From Roseiarcus sp963823165 (GTDB lineage Bacteria; Pseudomonadota; Alphaproteobacteria; Rhizobiales; Beijerinckiaceae), in contig CAWGKV010000041.1 of NCBI GenBank assembly GCA_963823165.1, positions 62,001 through 126,000 of the forward strand: a DNA stretch of 64,000 bases, read 5' to 3'. The position numbers were made by a program, and so were the translations under genes. Within the stretch, counting starts at the first letter, position 1; every line of letters begins with the position of its first letter. This document shows, piece by piece, positions 17,043 through 25,873 of this stretch. The notes beneath the pieces are model-generated. The model ran no database searches. It worked only from the letters and a program-made list of their open reading frames with translations, and was not told the DNA's origin.

Positions 17043-18092
17043 TCAAGGACGGAACCGCGGCTTACAGCCGTTTGGATTGCAGGCAATCCCGGTGCTGTGC
17101 CCGTTGCTCCCGTCGGCGTTCATCACCCAAACGCTAGCCGCGCCGCCCTTTGTGCCCTGCTCAAACGAGATCATGGACATGTCAGGACTCCAGCCGGCGT
17201 CTTGTCCTTCTACCGGCTCAACGAAGCTCGTGAGTTGCGTCACGCCCGTTCCGTCCGCGTTCACGCTGAACACGTTGAGATTTCCGGTGCTGATCGTTGG
17301 TCGGATTGAGCTAAAAACCACCTGATACTGGCCTCCAATCTTAAGCAATCCGATGTTTGGATCGGAAGAGGCCGCGCCCGTCGCCATGCTCATTAGAGTC
17401 GGCGTTTGCGTGACGTTTCGGGTGGCCAGAGGAATGCTGCATAGCTGGAGCCCAGGGCCGCCCCAAGATCCGCCACCGTAAGGGCCGCAGCCGAATATGA
17501 CCGTCGCTCCGTCCGGAGTAACGTGGGCAGAAATATTGAAAAGGCTCACCTCGCTGCTGTTCGTCCAATGAGACGCCAGTAACTCCGTGTCGCCGGTCCC
17601 GTCAGCGTTGATGATGCGCAAGTCTGAGCACGGGACGTTGTATTTGTTAGTGCAGAAAACCGGATTTGGCGGTGAGCCTTGATATACGATGTTCGAGTAA
17701 ACAATCTGGCCGGACGGTGTCCATGTCGGAGTGAAAGCTAATGTCGTCGTCGTAACCTGAGTGACCCCGCTCCCATCAGGATTCGCGATGTAAATGTTGC
17801 TGTCGTTGCCACATTGGCGCTCAAACGCGATCTTCGAACCATCGAACGACCATTCGGGCGTCGTATCAGAGCACGTCCCGCTGGTGATCTGCGTCACCGC
17901 CGCGGTCGTTATGTCTCCGGTGCAGATGTGGCTAAGGCTATCCGAGCCGATGCAGGCATAGGAAATGAAATTATGGCTCGGGCCGACTAAAGGGCCCGCG
18001 ATAAAGAGTCCGCCGCCACGTTGCGCAAAAGGCGCGGCCGCCGCGAGCGCGCTAACCAGCGCTAGCGAGAAATAGCGGGTTCGGGATTTCAT
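17043..18092 (-). CDS. secreted TolB/PD40-type beta-propeller protein, copy A
   Basis: A 349-residue protein with an N-terminal signal peptide (MKSRTRYFSLALVSALAAAAPFAQ type). Repeated propeller blades of the PD40/TolB type follow: TPEWSFDGSKIAFER, NIYIANPDGSGVTQVT, DLRIINADGTGDTELLAS, NVFSVNADGTGVTQLTSF, DAGWSPDMSMISFEQ, VWVMNADGSN. Several Cys pairs (for example GCGPYGGGS, CNPNGCKP at the end) suggest disulfides in the periplasm or outside the cell. The function is not known. Such proteins bind other proteins or glycans and are not enzymes by sequence. A 5'-truncated copy in the other orientation lies at 20658-21428. Confidence 0.75.
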   Translation of the reverse strand: MKSRTRYFSLALVSALAAAAPFAQRGGGLFIAGPLVGPSHNFISYACIGSDSLSHICTGDITTAAVTQITSGTCSDTTPEWSFDGSKIAFERQCGNDSNIYIANPDGSGVTQVTTTTLAFTPTWTPSGQIVYSNIVYQGSPPNPVFCTNKYNVPCSDLRIINADGTGDTELLASHWTNSSEVSLFNISAHVTPDGATVIFGCGPYGGGSWGGPGLQLCSIPLATRNVTQTPTLMSMATGAASSDPNIGLLKIGGQYQVVFSSIRPTISTGNLNVFSVNADGTGVTQLTSFVEPVEGQDAGWSPDMSMISFEQGTKGGAASVWVMNADGSNGHSTGIACNPNGCKPRFRP

Positions 18093-18555
18093 TCGGGTCG
18101 GCCGAGATCACGTTGCCGTTGCTCCATGTCCTCGCCCCGATCGCGCCCTGCCAGCAGTTGTCGCGGCATTGTCACACGAACTGTTTTTACTGGTCATTAC
18201 TCGCCCTTGCGTTGGTACCGAATTTAACGATTTCAATACCTTAGCGAATCGGTTCCGGGCGGTCAGACCGCCTTTACTTGCTAGATGTGACAATGCCCTG
18301 GCGACGATAAATGGGGTCAAGCCGGTTTGCAATGCCAACCCAAGTATGGTAAGTGATACACTCCCCAAAGGGTTTTCGCAGGGGCAAGCTTCCGTCGGCA
18401 TTAAGAGACATAGCTTTCGCGCATCCGTCTGAGGCGGTCCACTACTTTCCGGCGAGTCGAAGTCGCGGCATCAGGTGAACTGCTCGGGAGTATAAAAGAC
18501 GCCGGAGGAACTGCTGGGGAGTATACAAATTGCGACAAAGGTGGAGCCCGGCGGC
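18093..18555. repeat. duplicated upstream region with tandem and dispersed repeats
   Basis: This non-coding stretch holds three things. A 59-bp segment (18106-18164) recurs at 21850-21908 in the same orientation with two mismatches. Sequence from about 18341 to 18540 resembles, in inverted orientation, the region upstream of GT39 copy A (about 12235 to 12035), including AAGTATGGTAAGTG, GGGTTTTCGC and CTTTCCGGCGAGTCGAAGTC. Two 31-bp repeat units sit at 18476-18526. No intact gene is seen. Confidence 0.6.
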
Positions 18556-20505
18556 ATGACCCGTCCTCTCAATCGGTTTTCCATCGATCCACTGATGCTG
18601 GCGATCTGCGGATTCGCCTTCGTAATCCGGGTCATCTACCGGATCCATGCTGGAGAGCCAGACTTTTGGGTCAACGGGTATACCTTTTTCTATAAATTCG
18701 CCGAGAACATCGTTGCTGGCAAGGGACTGTGGCTCGAGGGATTCGGCTTCGCAGCGCGCCCGCCGGTATATCCATGTTTCCTGGTGCTGGCCGCATGGGC
18801 GGGGGGGAGCTATCTGTGGGTCGTTCTGCCGCAGGCGTTGTTCGGCGCGATGACGGTGGCATTCGCTTATCTTATCGGAAAGCGGCTATTCGGGGAGCGC
18901 GCGGCGCTCCTTTCGGCAGCGCTGACGGCCATCTATCCGTACTATGTCGTGCACGACACGGCGCTTGAGGAAACGAGCCTCGTCACGATGTTGACGGCGA
19001 TCAGCGTCTACGCGTTGCTGCGCGCGCAAGCGAGCCCGAACCCAATCGTCTGGGGCGGCGCTGGGGTCGCGCTCGCCGTCGATGCGCTTTGCCGATTGAC
19101 GATGCTGCCGTATGCACTTGCGGCGCTCATCTGGATCGGGCTGTTCGGTGACGGTTCGTGGAAAATGCGCGCGCTGCGGGGCGGGGTCGGATTCCTCTGT
19201 CTTGCGGCCCTCGTAGGCGCCTGGGTGGTCCGGAACGATAATTTGCTCGGGCGGCCCGTTCTCACTTCGGAGGCCGGCTTTCAGTTCTGGATGGCGCACA
19301 ATGCACAGACCTTCTCACACTATCCCGCGGAGAGCATCGATCTGAGCACCGCAACGGCCTATGAGGCGCTGAGTCGCGAGGAGAAGGAGAAGGTTAACGC
19401 GCTGTCCACAGACGAGTTGGCGAAGAGCGACTGGTTCCTCCGTCGCGGCCTTAACTACGTCCGCGCGTATCCGGGCGAGGCGGTTCGCGGCGCGGCCCGC
19501 AAAGTGGCGGCCGGGTTTGACTGGCGGCTCAATCCGCTTCGATCACCGAGCGCTGAAGCCGTCTACGGTCTGTCCTACGCCCCGATCGCGATCTTCGGAG
19601 TTTGGGGCATGATTATGACCCGCACGCGTTGGCGCGAACTCGGTGTAATTTACCTTCTGTTTGCGTCTTTTTTAGCGGTGACAGCGATATTTTGGGCTCA
19701 CACCAGCCATAGGACGCATCTCGACGTGTATCTGATCGTGTTTTCAGCGACTGCGCTCACTCAATTCGCGGGCTCGGCCGCCGGCGGTCGTGACGCGCTT
19801 CTATGGGAGGCAAGCCGGAAAGCTTACTCGCTGGAGGTCGGCCAGCCGGCGCTAACGAAGTCTGCGCCTTCGGCGCCGCCCCCCGAACCGCTAAAAGCGC
19901 CAACGCCCAAGCTGCGTTGGATCCCCGCCCCTGTCGAAGCCGCCATCGCAGCCGTTCTCCTTGTGGCCGCGGCAGGCGGCTGGTACATCCTCAATGGACT
20001 ATCTCCGAAACCCGCCAGAGCCACCCATCTTTCCATCGTCGTGCTGCCCTTCGCCAATCTCAGCGGCGATCCGGCGCAGGATTACCTCGGCGACGCACTA
20101 ACCGATGAATTGACCACCGTTCTCGCGCGCATCCCCGGGAACTTCGTCATCGCGCGCAATACCGCCAGCACCTTCAAGGGCAAGCCGTTCGACGCCAAGA
20201 CGATCGGCAACGATCTGCGCGTGCGCTATGTTATCGCAGGCTCGGTGCAGCCGAGCGGCGATCGGGTGAGGGTCAACGCCCAGCTCATCCATGCCGGCAC
20301 CGGCGCGCCGCTCTGGGCCGAACAATTTGACACGTCCCGCGCCGATCTGTTGCAGACGCAGGATGCGATCGCAGAGCCCCTGGCGCAGTCCAATGCGCGC
20401 GTCCTCGATCCCGATTGGACTTGGAATCACGACTTGAAGGGCGTCATCCTTCGGTTCCAGGCGGTCGCCGAGCACGCGCGCGCCCTCGCCCAGAACCCAT
20501 ACTGA
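18556..20505 (+). CDS. GT39-type glycosyltransferase copy B fused to a cyclase-associated TolB-N-like domain
   Basis: Residues 1 to about 422 are the membrane glycosyltransferase duplicated from copy A (start at 18556, MTRPLNRFSID), ending at LLWEASRK. The frame then continues with no stop into an unrelated module: a Pro/Lys linker, a membrane helix (AAIAAVLLVAAAGGWYIL), and IVVLPFANLSGDPAQDYLGD...ALTDELTTVLARI, ending near TQDAIAEPL. That module is the periplasmic/linker region typical of tetratricopeptide adenylate/guanylate cyclase-like and CadC-like regulators. The last 30 residues match neither family. The fusion arose at the same point where copy A diverges, so it is a rearrangement product; whether it is expressed is unknown. 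Confidence 0.7.
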   Translation: MTRPLNRFSIDPLMLAICGFAFVIRVIYRIHAGEPDFWVNGYTFFYKFAENIVAGKGLWLEGFGFAARPPVYPCFLVLAAWAGGSYLWVVLPQALFGAMTVAFAYLIGKRLFGERAALLSAALTAIYPYYVVHDTALEETSLVTMLTAISVYALLRAQASPNPIVWGGAGVALAVDALCRLTMLPYALAALIWIGLFGDGSWKMRALRGGVGFLCLAALVGAWVVRNDNLLGRPVLTSEAGFQFWMAHNAQTFSHYPAESIDLSTATAYEALSREEKEKVNALSTDELAKSDWFLRRGLNYVRAYPGEAVRGAARKVAAGFDWRLNPLRSPSAEAVYGLSYAPIAIFGVWGMIMTRTRWRELGVIYLLFASFLAVTAIFWAHTSHRTHLDVYLIVFSATALTQFAGSAAGGRDALLWEASRKAYSLEVGQPALTKSAPSAPPPEPLKAPTPKLRWIPAPVEAAIAAVLLVAAAGGWYILNGLSPKPARATHLSIVVLPFANLSGDPAQDYLGDALTDELTTVLARIPGNFVIARNTASTFKGKPFDAKTIGNDLRVRYVIAGSVQPSGDRVRVNAQLIHAGTGAPLWAEQFDTSRADLLQTQDAIAEPLAQSNARVLDPDWTWNHDLKGVILRFQAVAEHARALAQNPY

Positions 20506-20620
20506 AACTGCGGTCGGATGCGGCAAGCTGTCCTGATCGAGCGTTGGGCGGGAGCACGCGGCTGACGAAATGAAGGAACAGTTCTGACGAGGCGTCCATG
20601 GGCTTTGTGTAACCGTCCGG
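20506..20620 (+). pseudogene. remnants of SxtJ end and SxtK start
   Basis: The plus strand carries CTGCGGTCGGATGCGGCAAG, then GCTGACGAAATGAAGGAACA, then GAGGCGTCCATGGGCTTTGTG followed by TAA. This matches the region just upstream of and into the SxtK-like gene (10495-10600, minus strand), with several substitutions and an indel. Only MGFV of the SxtK-like protein remains. It shows that the duplicated block originally carried the SxtJ-SxtK segment as well. Confidence 0.7.
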
Positions 20621-20657
20621 CGCAGGCCGCCTGGACGAGGCGCGCTGAGGGGCGATA

Positions 20658-21428
20658 GTGCGGGAAGAGTGGCACGAGGATAGTGCCCATCAAGATGGAA
20701 GCGGGGTCACTAAGGTTACGACGACTACTCTAGCTTTCACTCCGACTTGGACGCCGTCCGGTCAGATCGTATACTCGAGCATCGTATATCAAGGCTCGCC
20801 GCCAAGTCCGGTTTTCTGCACTAACGGGTATAACGCTCCGTGCTCGGACTTGCGTATCATCAACGCTGACGGGACCGGCGACACGGAGTTACTGGCGTCG
20901 AATTGGACGAACAGCGGCGAGGTAAGCCTTTTTAATATTTCTGCCCACGTTACTCCGGACGGAGCGGCGGTCATATTCGGCTGCGGCCCTCACGGTGCCG
21001 GATCGTGGGGCGGCACGGGGCTCCAGCTATGCAGCATTCCCCTGGCCACCGGAAACGTCACGCAAACGCCGACTCTGTTGAGCATGGTGACGGGCGCGGC
21101 CTCTTCCGATCCAAACATCGGATTACTTAAGATTGGCGACCGGTATCAGGTGGTTTTTAGCTCGATCCGACCAACGATCAGCACGGGAAATCTGAACGTG
21201 TTCAGCATGAACGCGGACGGAACGGGGGTGACGCAACTCACAAGCTTCGTCGAGCCGCTAGAAGGACAAGACGCCGGCTGGAGTCCTGATATGTTCATGA
21301 TCTCTTTTGAGCAGGACACCAACGGCGGCGCGGCTAGCGTTTGGGTGATGAACGCTGACGGGAGCAACGAGCACAGCACCGGGATTGCCTGCAATCCAAA
21401 CGGTTGCAAGCCGCGGTTCCGTCCTTGA
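20658..21428 (+). pseudogene. 5'-truncated beta-propeller gene, copy B
   Basis: From about 20697 the frame is a near copy of the C-terminal 240 residues of the beta-propeller protein at 17043-18092: GSGVTKVTTTTLAFTPTWT through to CNPNGCKPRFRP at the stop. The signal peptide and the first two blades are missing, and about 13 unrelated codons from a GTG precede the homology. With no signal sequence it is unlikely to reach the periplasm. The copy lies in the opposite orientation to copy A and about 2.6 kb away. Substitutions are scattered (for example NPVFCTNKYN to SPVFCTNGYN). Confidence 0.8.
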
Positions 21429-21429
21429 T

Positions 21430-22008
21430 AATGTTCTGTTCGATATATTCGGGCGTGTTCAATTCCTTTAGGCGGCCCCAGACCATCGAATCGTCGATAT
21501 GAAACCCGACAGCAACGCCGATCTTTAGCGCAGTGTCAAAACCGGAGGCAATGAGTTTACGAATTTACTCGTCGGTATTGTCCAAGGAAAGCGGTCGAAG
21601 AATAAATCAGAGATATCGATTGTCCGTTCCCATAATACTGATCAGATCCTTCAGTTACGAGAGTTTTGTGCGTATATCCTTTGGCTGTACCTAAAAGAAC
21701 GGGGTCTGGGCGCCAGCAGAGGCGGTGAAAAACTGAAAGGCGAGATAGCGCGGCGGCTGGTCTTCGCCGTACGCGCAGCCAGCAAACATGAGGACGATGA
21801 GGCCGGCAAGCGCCAGCCAAGCCGAACACTGCTTCAACGTAAATACCGGGATCACGTTGCCGTTGCTCCATGTCCTCGCCTCGATCGCGCCCTGCCAGCA
21901 GCTGTCGCAACAGACAAGGTCCAAAATCGTCGAAAACCGCATCTTGCGGATTCCCTCGCGAATGCGCGGCGTGTCCATCAAGACCCCTCCTCGGGACCTC
22001 CAAAACAC
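21430..22008 (-). pseudogene. decayed gene, secreted protein of unknown family
   Basis: Minus-strand pieces look like one broken gene. An N-terminal segment carries a hydrophobic signal-like helix (AWLALAGLIVLMFAGCAYGE, about 21830-21770) and PPRYLAFQFFTAS. A C-terminal piece at about 21550-21432 reads KIGVAVGFHIDDSMVWGRLK and ELNTPEYIE. A stop and at least two frame changes separate them. The GFHIDDSM..W block suggests an enzyme-like domain, but I cannot name the family with confidence. The 59-bp repeat (21850-21908) lies inside this gene, so its other copy at 18106 is probably another fragment of the same gene. Confidence 0.5.
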
Positions 22009-22127
22009 GTCACTTCACGAGCTACGAACTCGCGTCACTCCATGTGCTAGCGACACGCAGACCATGAACCCCATTGTGCAAATCTTAGACGGACGTATAA
22101 TCGTCGCGGAACGATAGGGAACGCCTT

Positions 22128-22230
22128 ATGTCCAAGTCAGTCATTGCAGACTACCGGGTCAGCAGTGCGCGCGCATTGTAACTTCGGCCTGGGATCGACG
22201 CCCAGCGCACCGCCGTCACCGACGCCGAGA
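22128..22230 (+). pseudogene. N-terminal remnant of a serine resolvase
   Basis: The frame reads MSKSVIADYRVSSARAL, then TAA, then LRPGIDAQRTAVTD in the same frame. Intact resolvases of this type begin like MSK..IAYYRVSTDRQ..SGLG(L/I)EAQ, so the catalytic Ser in YRVSS and the GIDAQR block are recognisable. The rest is missing. The remainder of 22009-22440 shows nothing else recognisable. Confidence 0.55.
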
Positions 22231-22440
22231 CGGTGAGTGTGCTGATGCCCTGGATCGTCGCCCCGGCTCGCCGCGGCACTCGTCGGGGCTCCCTGCAATG
22301 GCAAAGTGGTCCGCCTACGTCCCGCCGCGGGACGAGTCCAGGGGCGCCCTACGGAGCGCGTACTGCGCGATGATGAGGACCCCTGCACGTTTTATTGGCC
22401 CACTACGATCGAATTCGCCTACCCCGGTTGAGACCGCTGG

Positions 22441-23436
22441 ATGACGGGGGCATTGATGCGCAATGACAAGCTCGCTGACGCGCCGCTTGTATCCATCGTC
22501 ACCGTGACGTTCAACTCGGCGGATCATATTCGCGCGTGCATCGCGTCTGTGTCGAGAAGCGTAGGAACGATGCCGATCGAGCACATCGTTATCGACAACG
22601 CCTCGCGGGACGAAACTAGTGCTTTGGTGCGGGCGGAGTTCCCCCACGTGGTGCTCGTGGAGAATGCCCAGAATCGCGGATTGACCTTGGCCAACAATCA
22701 GGGAGCGGGGCTCGCGAGGGGGCGTTACGTCTTGTTTCTCAACCCTGACACGATCGTCCCAGACGGTACGTTTCAGACGATGCTCGGAATCATGGAGCGC
22801 CATCCGGACATTGGCGTTCTCGGTCCGCGGCTCGTGGACGACAACGAGCGGTTCAGCCCGGGGATCATGGGAGACCGGGCTCCAACCGCATGGACCGTGA
22901 TCAATGCGTTCTTGCTGTTCAACCGCCTCTCTCCCGATCTTTTTCCGGGAGTGCTCCGGACGAAGGATTTGGCGGGACTGGAGGACTGCGACTGGGCATG
23001 CGGGGCCTGCTTGATGGTGCGGCGAGAAGTTGCCGACAACTTCAGTTGGGGAGAGTTTGGGTCGGGGGATGACCTCGACTATTGTTTGCGCATCGGTGCG
23101 GGCGGCTGGCGAGTGTCAGTGACCGGCGACGCGCGGGTAGTTCATTTCGGGGGCCGAAGCTTCACTCTGGCGAAGCCCGGAACGTGGGCTGGAAGGCCGT
23201 CGAACATCGCTCGGCACCTCCGAGAACACAGTGGCCCTGTGTGCGCCGCGATAGGCATCGCCGGGATGCGGGTAGGCCTCCGCATCCGGGGCGCCATCCA
23301 CTATGCATTGTTCCTGGTGACACGCGACCCGGAACGCCTTTACAAGACCAACAAGACCCGGCAGTTCCTCGCACACGACGACTACAGCGTGTTCCGGAAG
23401 GGAACGCGACCGACCCCGAGGTCGTACGGCCGGTGA
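22441..23436 (+). CDS. family 2 glycosyltransferase (rhamnosyltransferase-like)
   Basis: A 331-residue cytoplasmic glycosyltransferase with a GT-A fold. The nucleotide-binding start VSIVTVTFNSADHIRACIAS is at about 15-35, IEHIVIDNASRDETSALV at about 47-64, and the DXD-equivalent FLNPDTIVPDG at about 99-110. The acceptor-side block WACGACLMVRREV (about 182-194) is followed by GDDLDYCLRIGAGGWRV. The C-terminus (REHSGPVCAAIGI...) has weak hydrophobic helices typical of membrane association. It probably adds one sugar to the lipid-linked repeat unit. Its stop overlaps the start of the next glycosyltransferase. ATG at 22441; a second ATG is at 22456. Confidence 0.85.
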   Translation: MTGALMRNDKLADAPLVSIVTVTFNSADHIRACIASVSRSVGTMPIEHIVIDNASRDETSALVRAEFPHVVLVENAQNRGLTLANNQGAGLARGRYVLFLNPDTIVPDGTFQTMLGIMERHPDIGVLGPRLVDDNERFSPGIMGDRAPTAWTVINAFLLFNRLSPDLFPGVLRTKDLAGLEDCDWACGACLMVRREVADNFSWGEFGSGDDLDYCLRIGAGGWRVSVTGDARVVHFGGRSFTLAKPGTWAGRPSNIARHLREHSGPVCAAIGIAGMRVGLRIRGAIHYALFLVTRDPERLYKTNKTRQFLAHDDYSVFRKGTRPTPRSYGR

Positions 23437-24578
23437 ACCGCGGCAGCGTCAGTGCCGACGATCGCCTGTGCACAGTCTGCTTCGTGGCGAGAAGTGATTT
23501 CGAATCCAGGCCCGGCGGCGATACCGTGCAGTGGCGGATGTATGAGCGGGTGGTGCGTGAGGCCGGCCTGAGGCCCACCACGTGGTTCGACGATTCGCCC
23601 ATCCCGCCCGCGGACGTCTACCATGCGTTGAACGTCGACCGCCCCCTCGAACTGTATCCGAAGCTCGCGGAGGTCAAACGCCGCGGTCGGCCGTTCATCC
23701 TCAGCACGATCCATCACCCAAACGAGTGGCTGACGAAATACTACAGGTCTCAGCTGTCAGCGGGCGTTTTCGGGCGCTTGCTTTACCGCTCCCCGCTGGG
23801 GCGCTCGATGCCCGCTCGGGAAACGATTAGGGAAATCGTCACGGTCGCACGGGATCGGCGCATCGCTCGCGTCCTCCATCTGGTGCCAAGTTGGCGGCGG
23901 CGTGTGCGGTGGCTCCTCACGAACGCAGACCGGATCATGCTCTTGACCGGCTCCGAGGCAACTTACGTCCAGAGGGACTTCGACTACGAGATTCCGCGCC
24001 ATCAACAGGTGGTTGTTCCCAATTGGTCGGAAGGGCTCGGGGACGCATCGGCTGGGAAACCGGACAGATTTGCCGGCCTTCCGGAGCCACCCGTGCTGGT
24101 CGTTGGTCGGATCGAGCCTCGGAAGGGAAGCCTACGCATATCTCGGCTGGCTGAGCGTGCGCGTCGTCACGTGGTTTTTGTTGGTCCGCCGCGCCATGGC
24201 TACGAGGCGTTCGCCCGCGCCTTTCAGACGGCGGTGCAGCAGAGCCAGTACTCCAGGTGGATCCCCGGCGTCCCCAGATCGACGCTGTCGGCATTCTATC
24301 GCCACAGCAGTTTTCTGCTAAATTCAAGCTTCGTCGAGGTGAGCCCTTTGGTCGACGCGGAAGCCCTCGCACTTGGTTGTCCGGTCTCGACGACGAAATA
24401 CGCCATGCACCATGAACTCCTGCCGCCCGACACGCCACTTTGCGACCCCTATGACGATCTCAGCATTCTTGATCGGTTCCAGTGGCGTCCTGCCCGGTTC
24501 CCGCCGCGGCAGCTGGTTGACAGAGAGATGTGCGCGCGCCTCCTGGTGGACACGTACCTCGCGCTGGGGAGCGCATAG
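23433..24578 (+). CDS. family 4-like glycosyltransferase
   Basis: A 381-residue GT-B glycosyltransferase. The GTG start at 23433 overlaps the preceding stop (GTGA), so it is translationally coupled to the GT2 gene. The N-domain has an RPGGDTVQWRMYERVVREAG substrate loop. The C-domain begins near PPVLVVGRIEPRKGS (about 226), with the GT4 nucleotide-sugar block SSFVEVSPLVDAEALALGCPV (about 296-316), where an E-x7-E-like spacing is recognisable. It likely transfers a hexose from a nucleotide sugar. The pair forms a short operon. Confidence 0.82.
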   Translation: MNRGSVSADDRLCTVCFVARSDFESRPGGDTVQWRMYERVVREAGLRPTTWFDDSPIPPADVYHALNVDRPLELYPKLAEVKRRGRPFILSTIHHPNEWLTKYYRSQLSAGVFGRLLYRSPLGRSMPARETIREIVTVARDRRIARVLHLVPSWRRRVRWLLTNADRIMLLTGSEATYVQRDFDYEIPRHQQVVVPNWSEGLGDASAGKPDRFAGLPEPPVLVVGRIEPRKGSLRISRLAERARRHVVFVGPPRHGYEAFARAFQTAVQQSQYSRWIPGVPRSTLSAFYRHSSFLLNSSFVEVSPLVDAEALALGCPVSTTKYAMHHELLPPDTPLCDPYDDLSILDRFQWRPARFPPRQLVDREMCARLLVDTYLALGSA

Positions 24579-24935
24579 CGCGGATTGGCGATCAATACGC
24601 GGCGGTTCTCACAGCGAGCATCGCGCCGCGAGCGCTTGCCCACCCTTCGCCGCCCCTCGAACGCTCGAACTTTACCTTGCATCGGTCGCAGACGCTGAAC
24701 GAGCGCGCCTTCTCGCAATTGGCGAGGACCGCCTTGAGGTAGGGCAGCTTTATGTCCCCCGCGCTGCGTGACTAGAGCGCATTGCAAATCGGCTGACGCA
24801 CCAGTTCCAGGACGAGCCCTGTGGCGCGCTGGCGGCCCTCGGTAAATTCAAGAGCCGCCGAACACCTTTGGGCGCCAATCGAGAAACAGAAGGCTACCCA
24901 ACGTAAAGTTATGCGTCGTTATCCCGTCTGAGACT
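24579..24935. other. gap, no recognisable gene
   Basis: This lies between the GT4 gene and the convergent PEP-CTERM gene. No supported frame, RNA or repeat is seen. Confidence 0.4.
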
Positions 24936-25547
24936 TCATAACGCCTGAGGCTTGGCCCGCCGAATCGTTTGACGATAGCCGACGAACCCGAGGCCAGCGA
25001 AGCCTAGCAGCATCATCGCCCAGGTTGAGGTCTCCGGAACGGTTCCAAGCACGATGTTGTCCAAATTCAGCGATGTGCCGTTAGACGTCAAAGCGAACGT
25101 CAACTCGTTAACTTGGGCGGACAACCCGGTAACTGTCTGAAACACCGCAAAGCCGGCGTTCACGAAGCCCGAGAAAGAGAATATCTGGGACGCTCCCTCG
25201 AACCCGGTCACCGTGAAGTCGGCCGCGCCGTTGTTGCCCGCCAGATCGAAGGACGTGAGCGAAAAGTTGGAACCGCCATCGGTGACGGACACGGTCCCGT
25301 TCGGGCCACCGCCGAAAACGGAGCCGACGACGAGGCTCGGCGCGGGATTGCCAAAGGAAGTCCCTTCGAAGACTTGGCCCGCCGTGGCCGAGACACTGAA
25401 CCCGCCTTCCGTATAGGGTCCCGTGAAAACCGCCCCATTGGGTCCGGGCAGTCCGTTGAACGTGATGGTTGTCGTTGCCGCCTGGGCTGCTCCTCCAAGC
25501 AGGAGATTGGTCAGTCCGATTGCAGCAAGTATTCGCGCTGACCTCAT
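24936..25547 (-). CDS. PEP-CTERM sorting-domain protein
   Basis: A 203-residue exported protein. The N-terminal signal peptide (about 1-23) has IGLTNLLLGGAAQAA. The mature part is rich in Gly, Ser and Thr with a beta-sandwich look (TTITFNGLPGPNGAVF, SFDLAGNNGAADFTVTGFE). The C-terminus carries VPETSTWAMMLLGFAGLGF followed by GYRQTIRRA, the PEP-CTERM motif: a VPE signal, a hydrophobic helix and a basic tail. Such proteins are cut by an exosortase and often accompany exopolysaccharide loci. A strong AGGAGGAATTACA ribosome site precedes the ATG. No exosortase gene lies within the window. Confidence 0.88.
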   Translation of the reverse strand: MRSARILAAIGLTNLLLGGAAQAATTTITFNGLPGPNGAVFTGPYTEGGFSVSATAGQVFEGTSFGNPAPSLVVGSVFGGGPNGTVSVTDGGSNFSLTSFDLAGNNGAADFTVTGFEGASQIFSFSGFVNAGFAVFQTVTGLSAQVNELTFALTSNGTSLNLDNIVLGTVPETSTWAMMLLGFAGLGFVGYRQTIRRAKPQAL

Positions 25548-25873
25548 TGTAATTCCTCCTATTGCGATTTTTCACGGCGACCTCGTAGAACTTGTCGCCT
25601 TCCGCCCGGTAACCGCCCCCAGTCGTCTCCCACCGACAGTTCAAACCTATATTGGAAATTACTAACTTTTGCAAACAGTTTTAAAGCAGAGCCGCAATAG
25701 TGAAAATTGCTCTGCACATTTGTACATATAAATTTTGTAATCTGCCGGTGAATGTCAAGAACAAAGTTTGCCGCATACCTCAAGAACCCAGGGTGATGCG
25801 TAGACCCAAAAGCGGGACGCTCTAGTCTAGGACGCGTACTCATTCTTCTTGCGCTGTTTAGAAACACTCGATG
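25548..25873. promoter_or_regulatory. AT-richer leader region upstream of PEP-CTERM gene
   Basis: About 325 bases separate the PEP-CTERM start from the stop of the YdcF-like gene on the same strand. The section 25640-25760 is markedly AT-richer than its surroundings, so it probably holds the PEP-CTERM promoter. I cannot assign boxes confidently. Confidence 0.3.

Noticed and set aside
20098..20526. 142-codon minus-strand frame opposite the fused domain
   Set aside because: No motif; it is antisense to a recognisable regulator-type domain.
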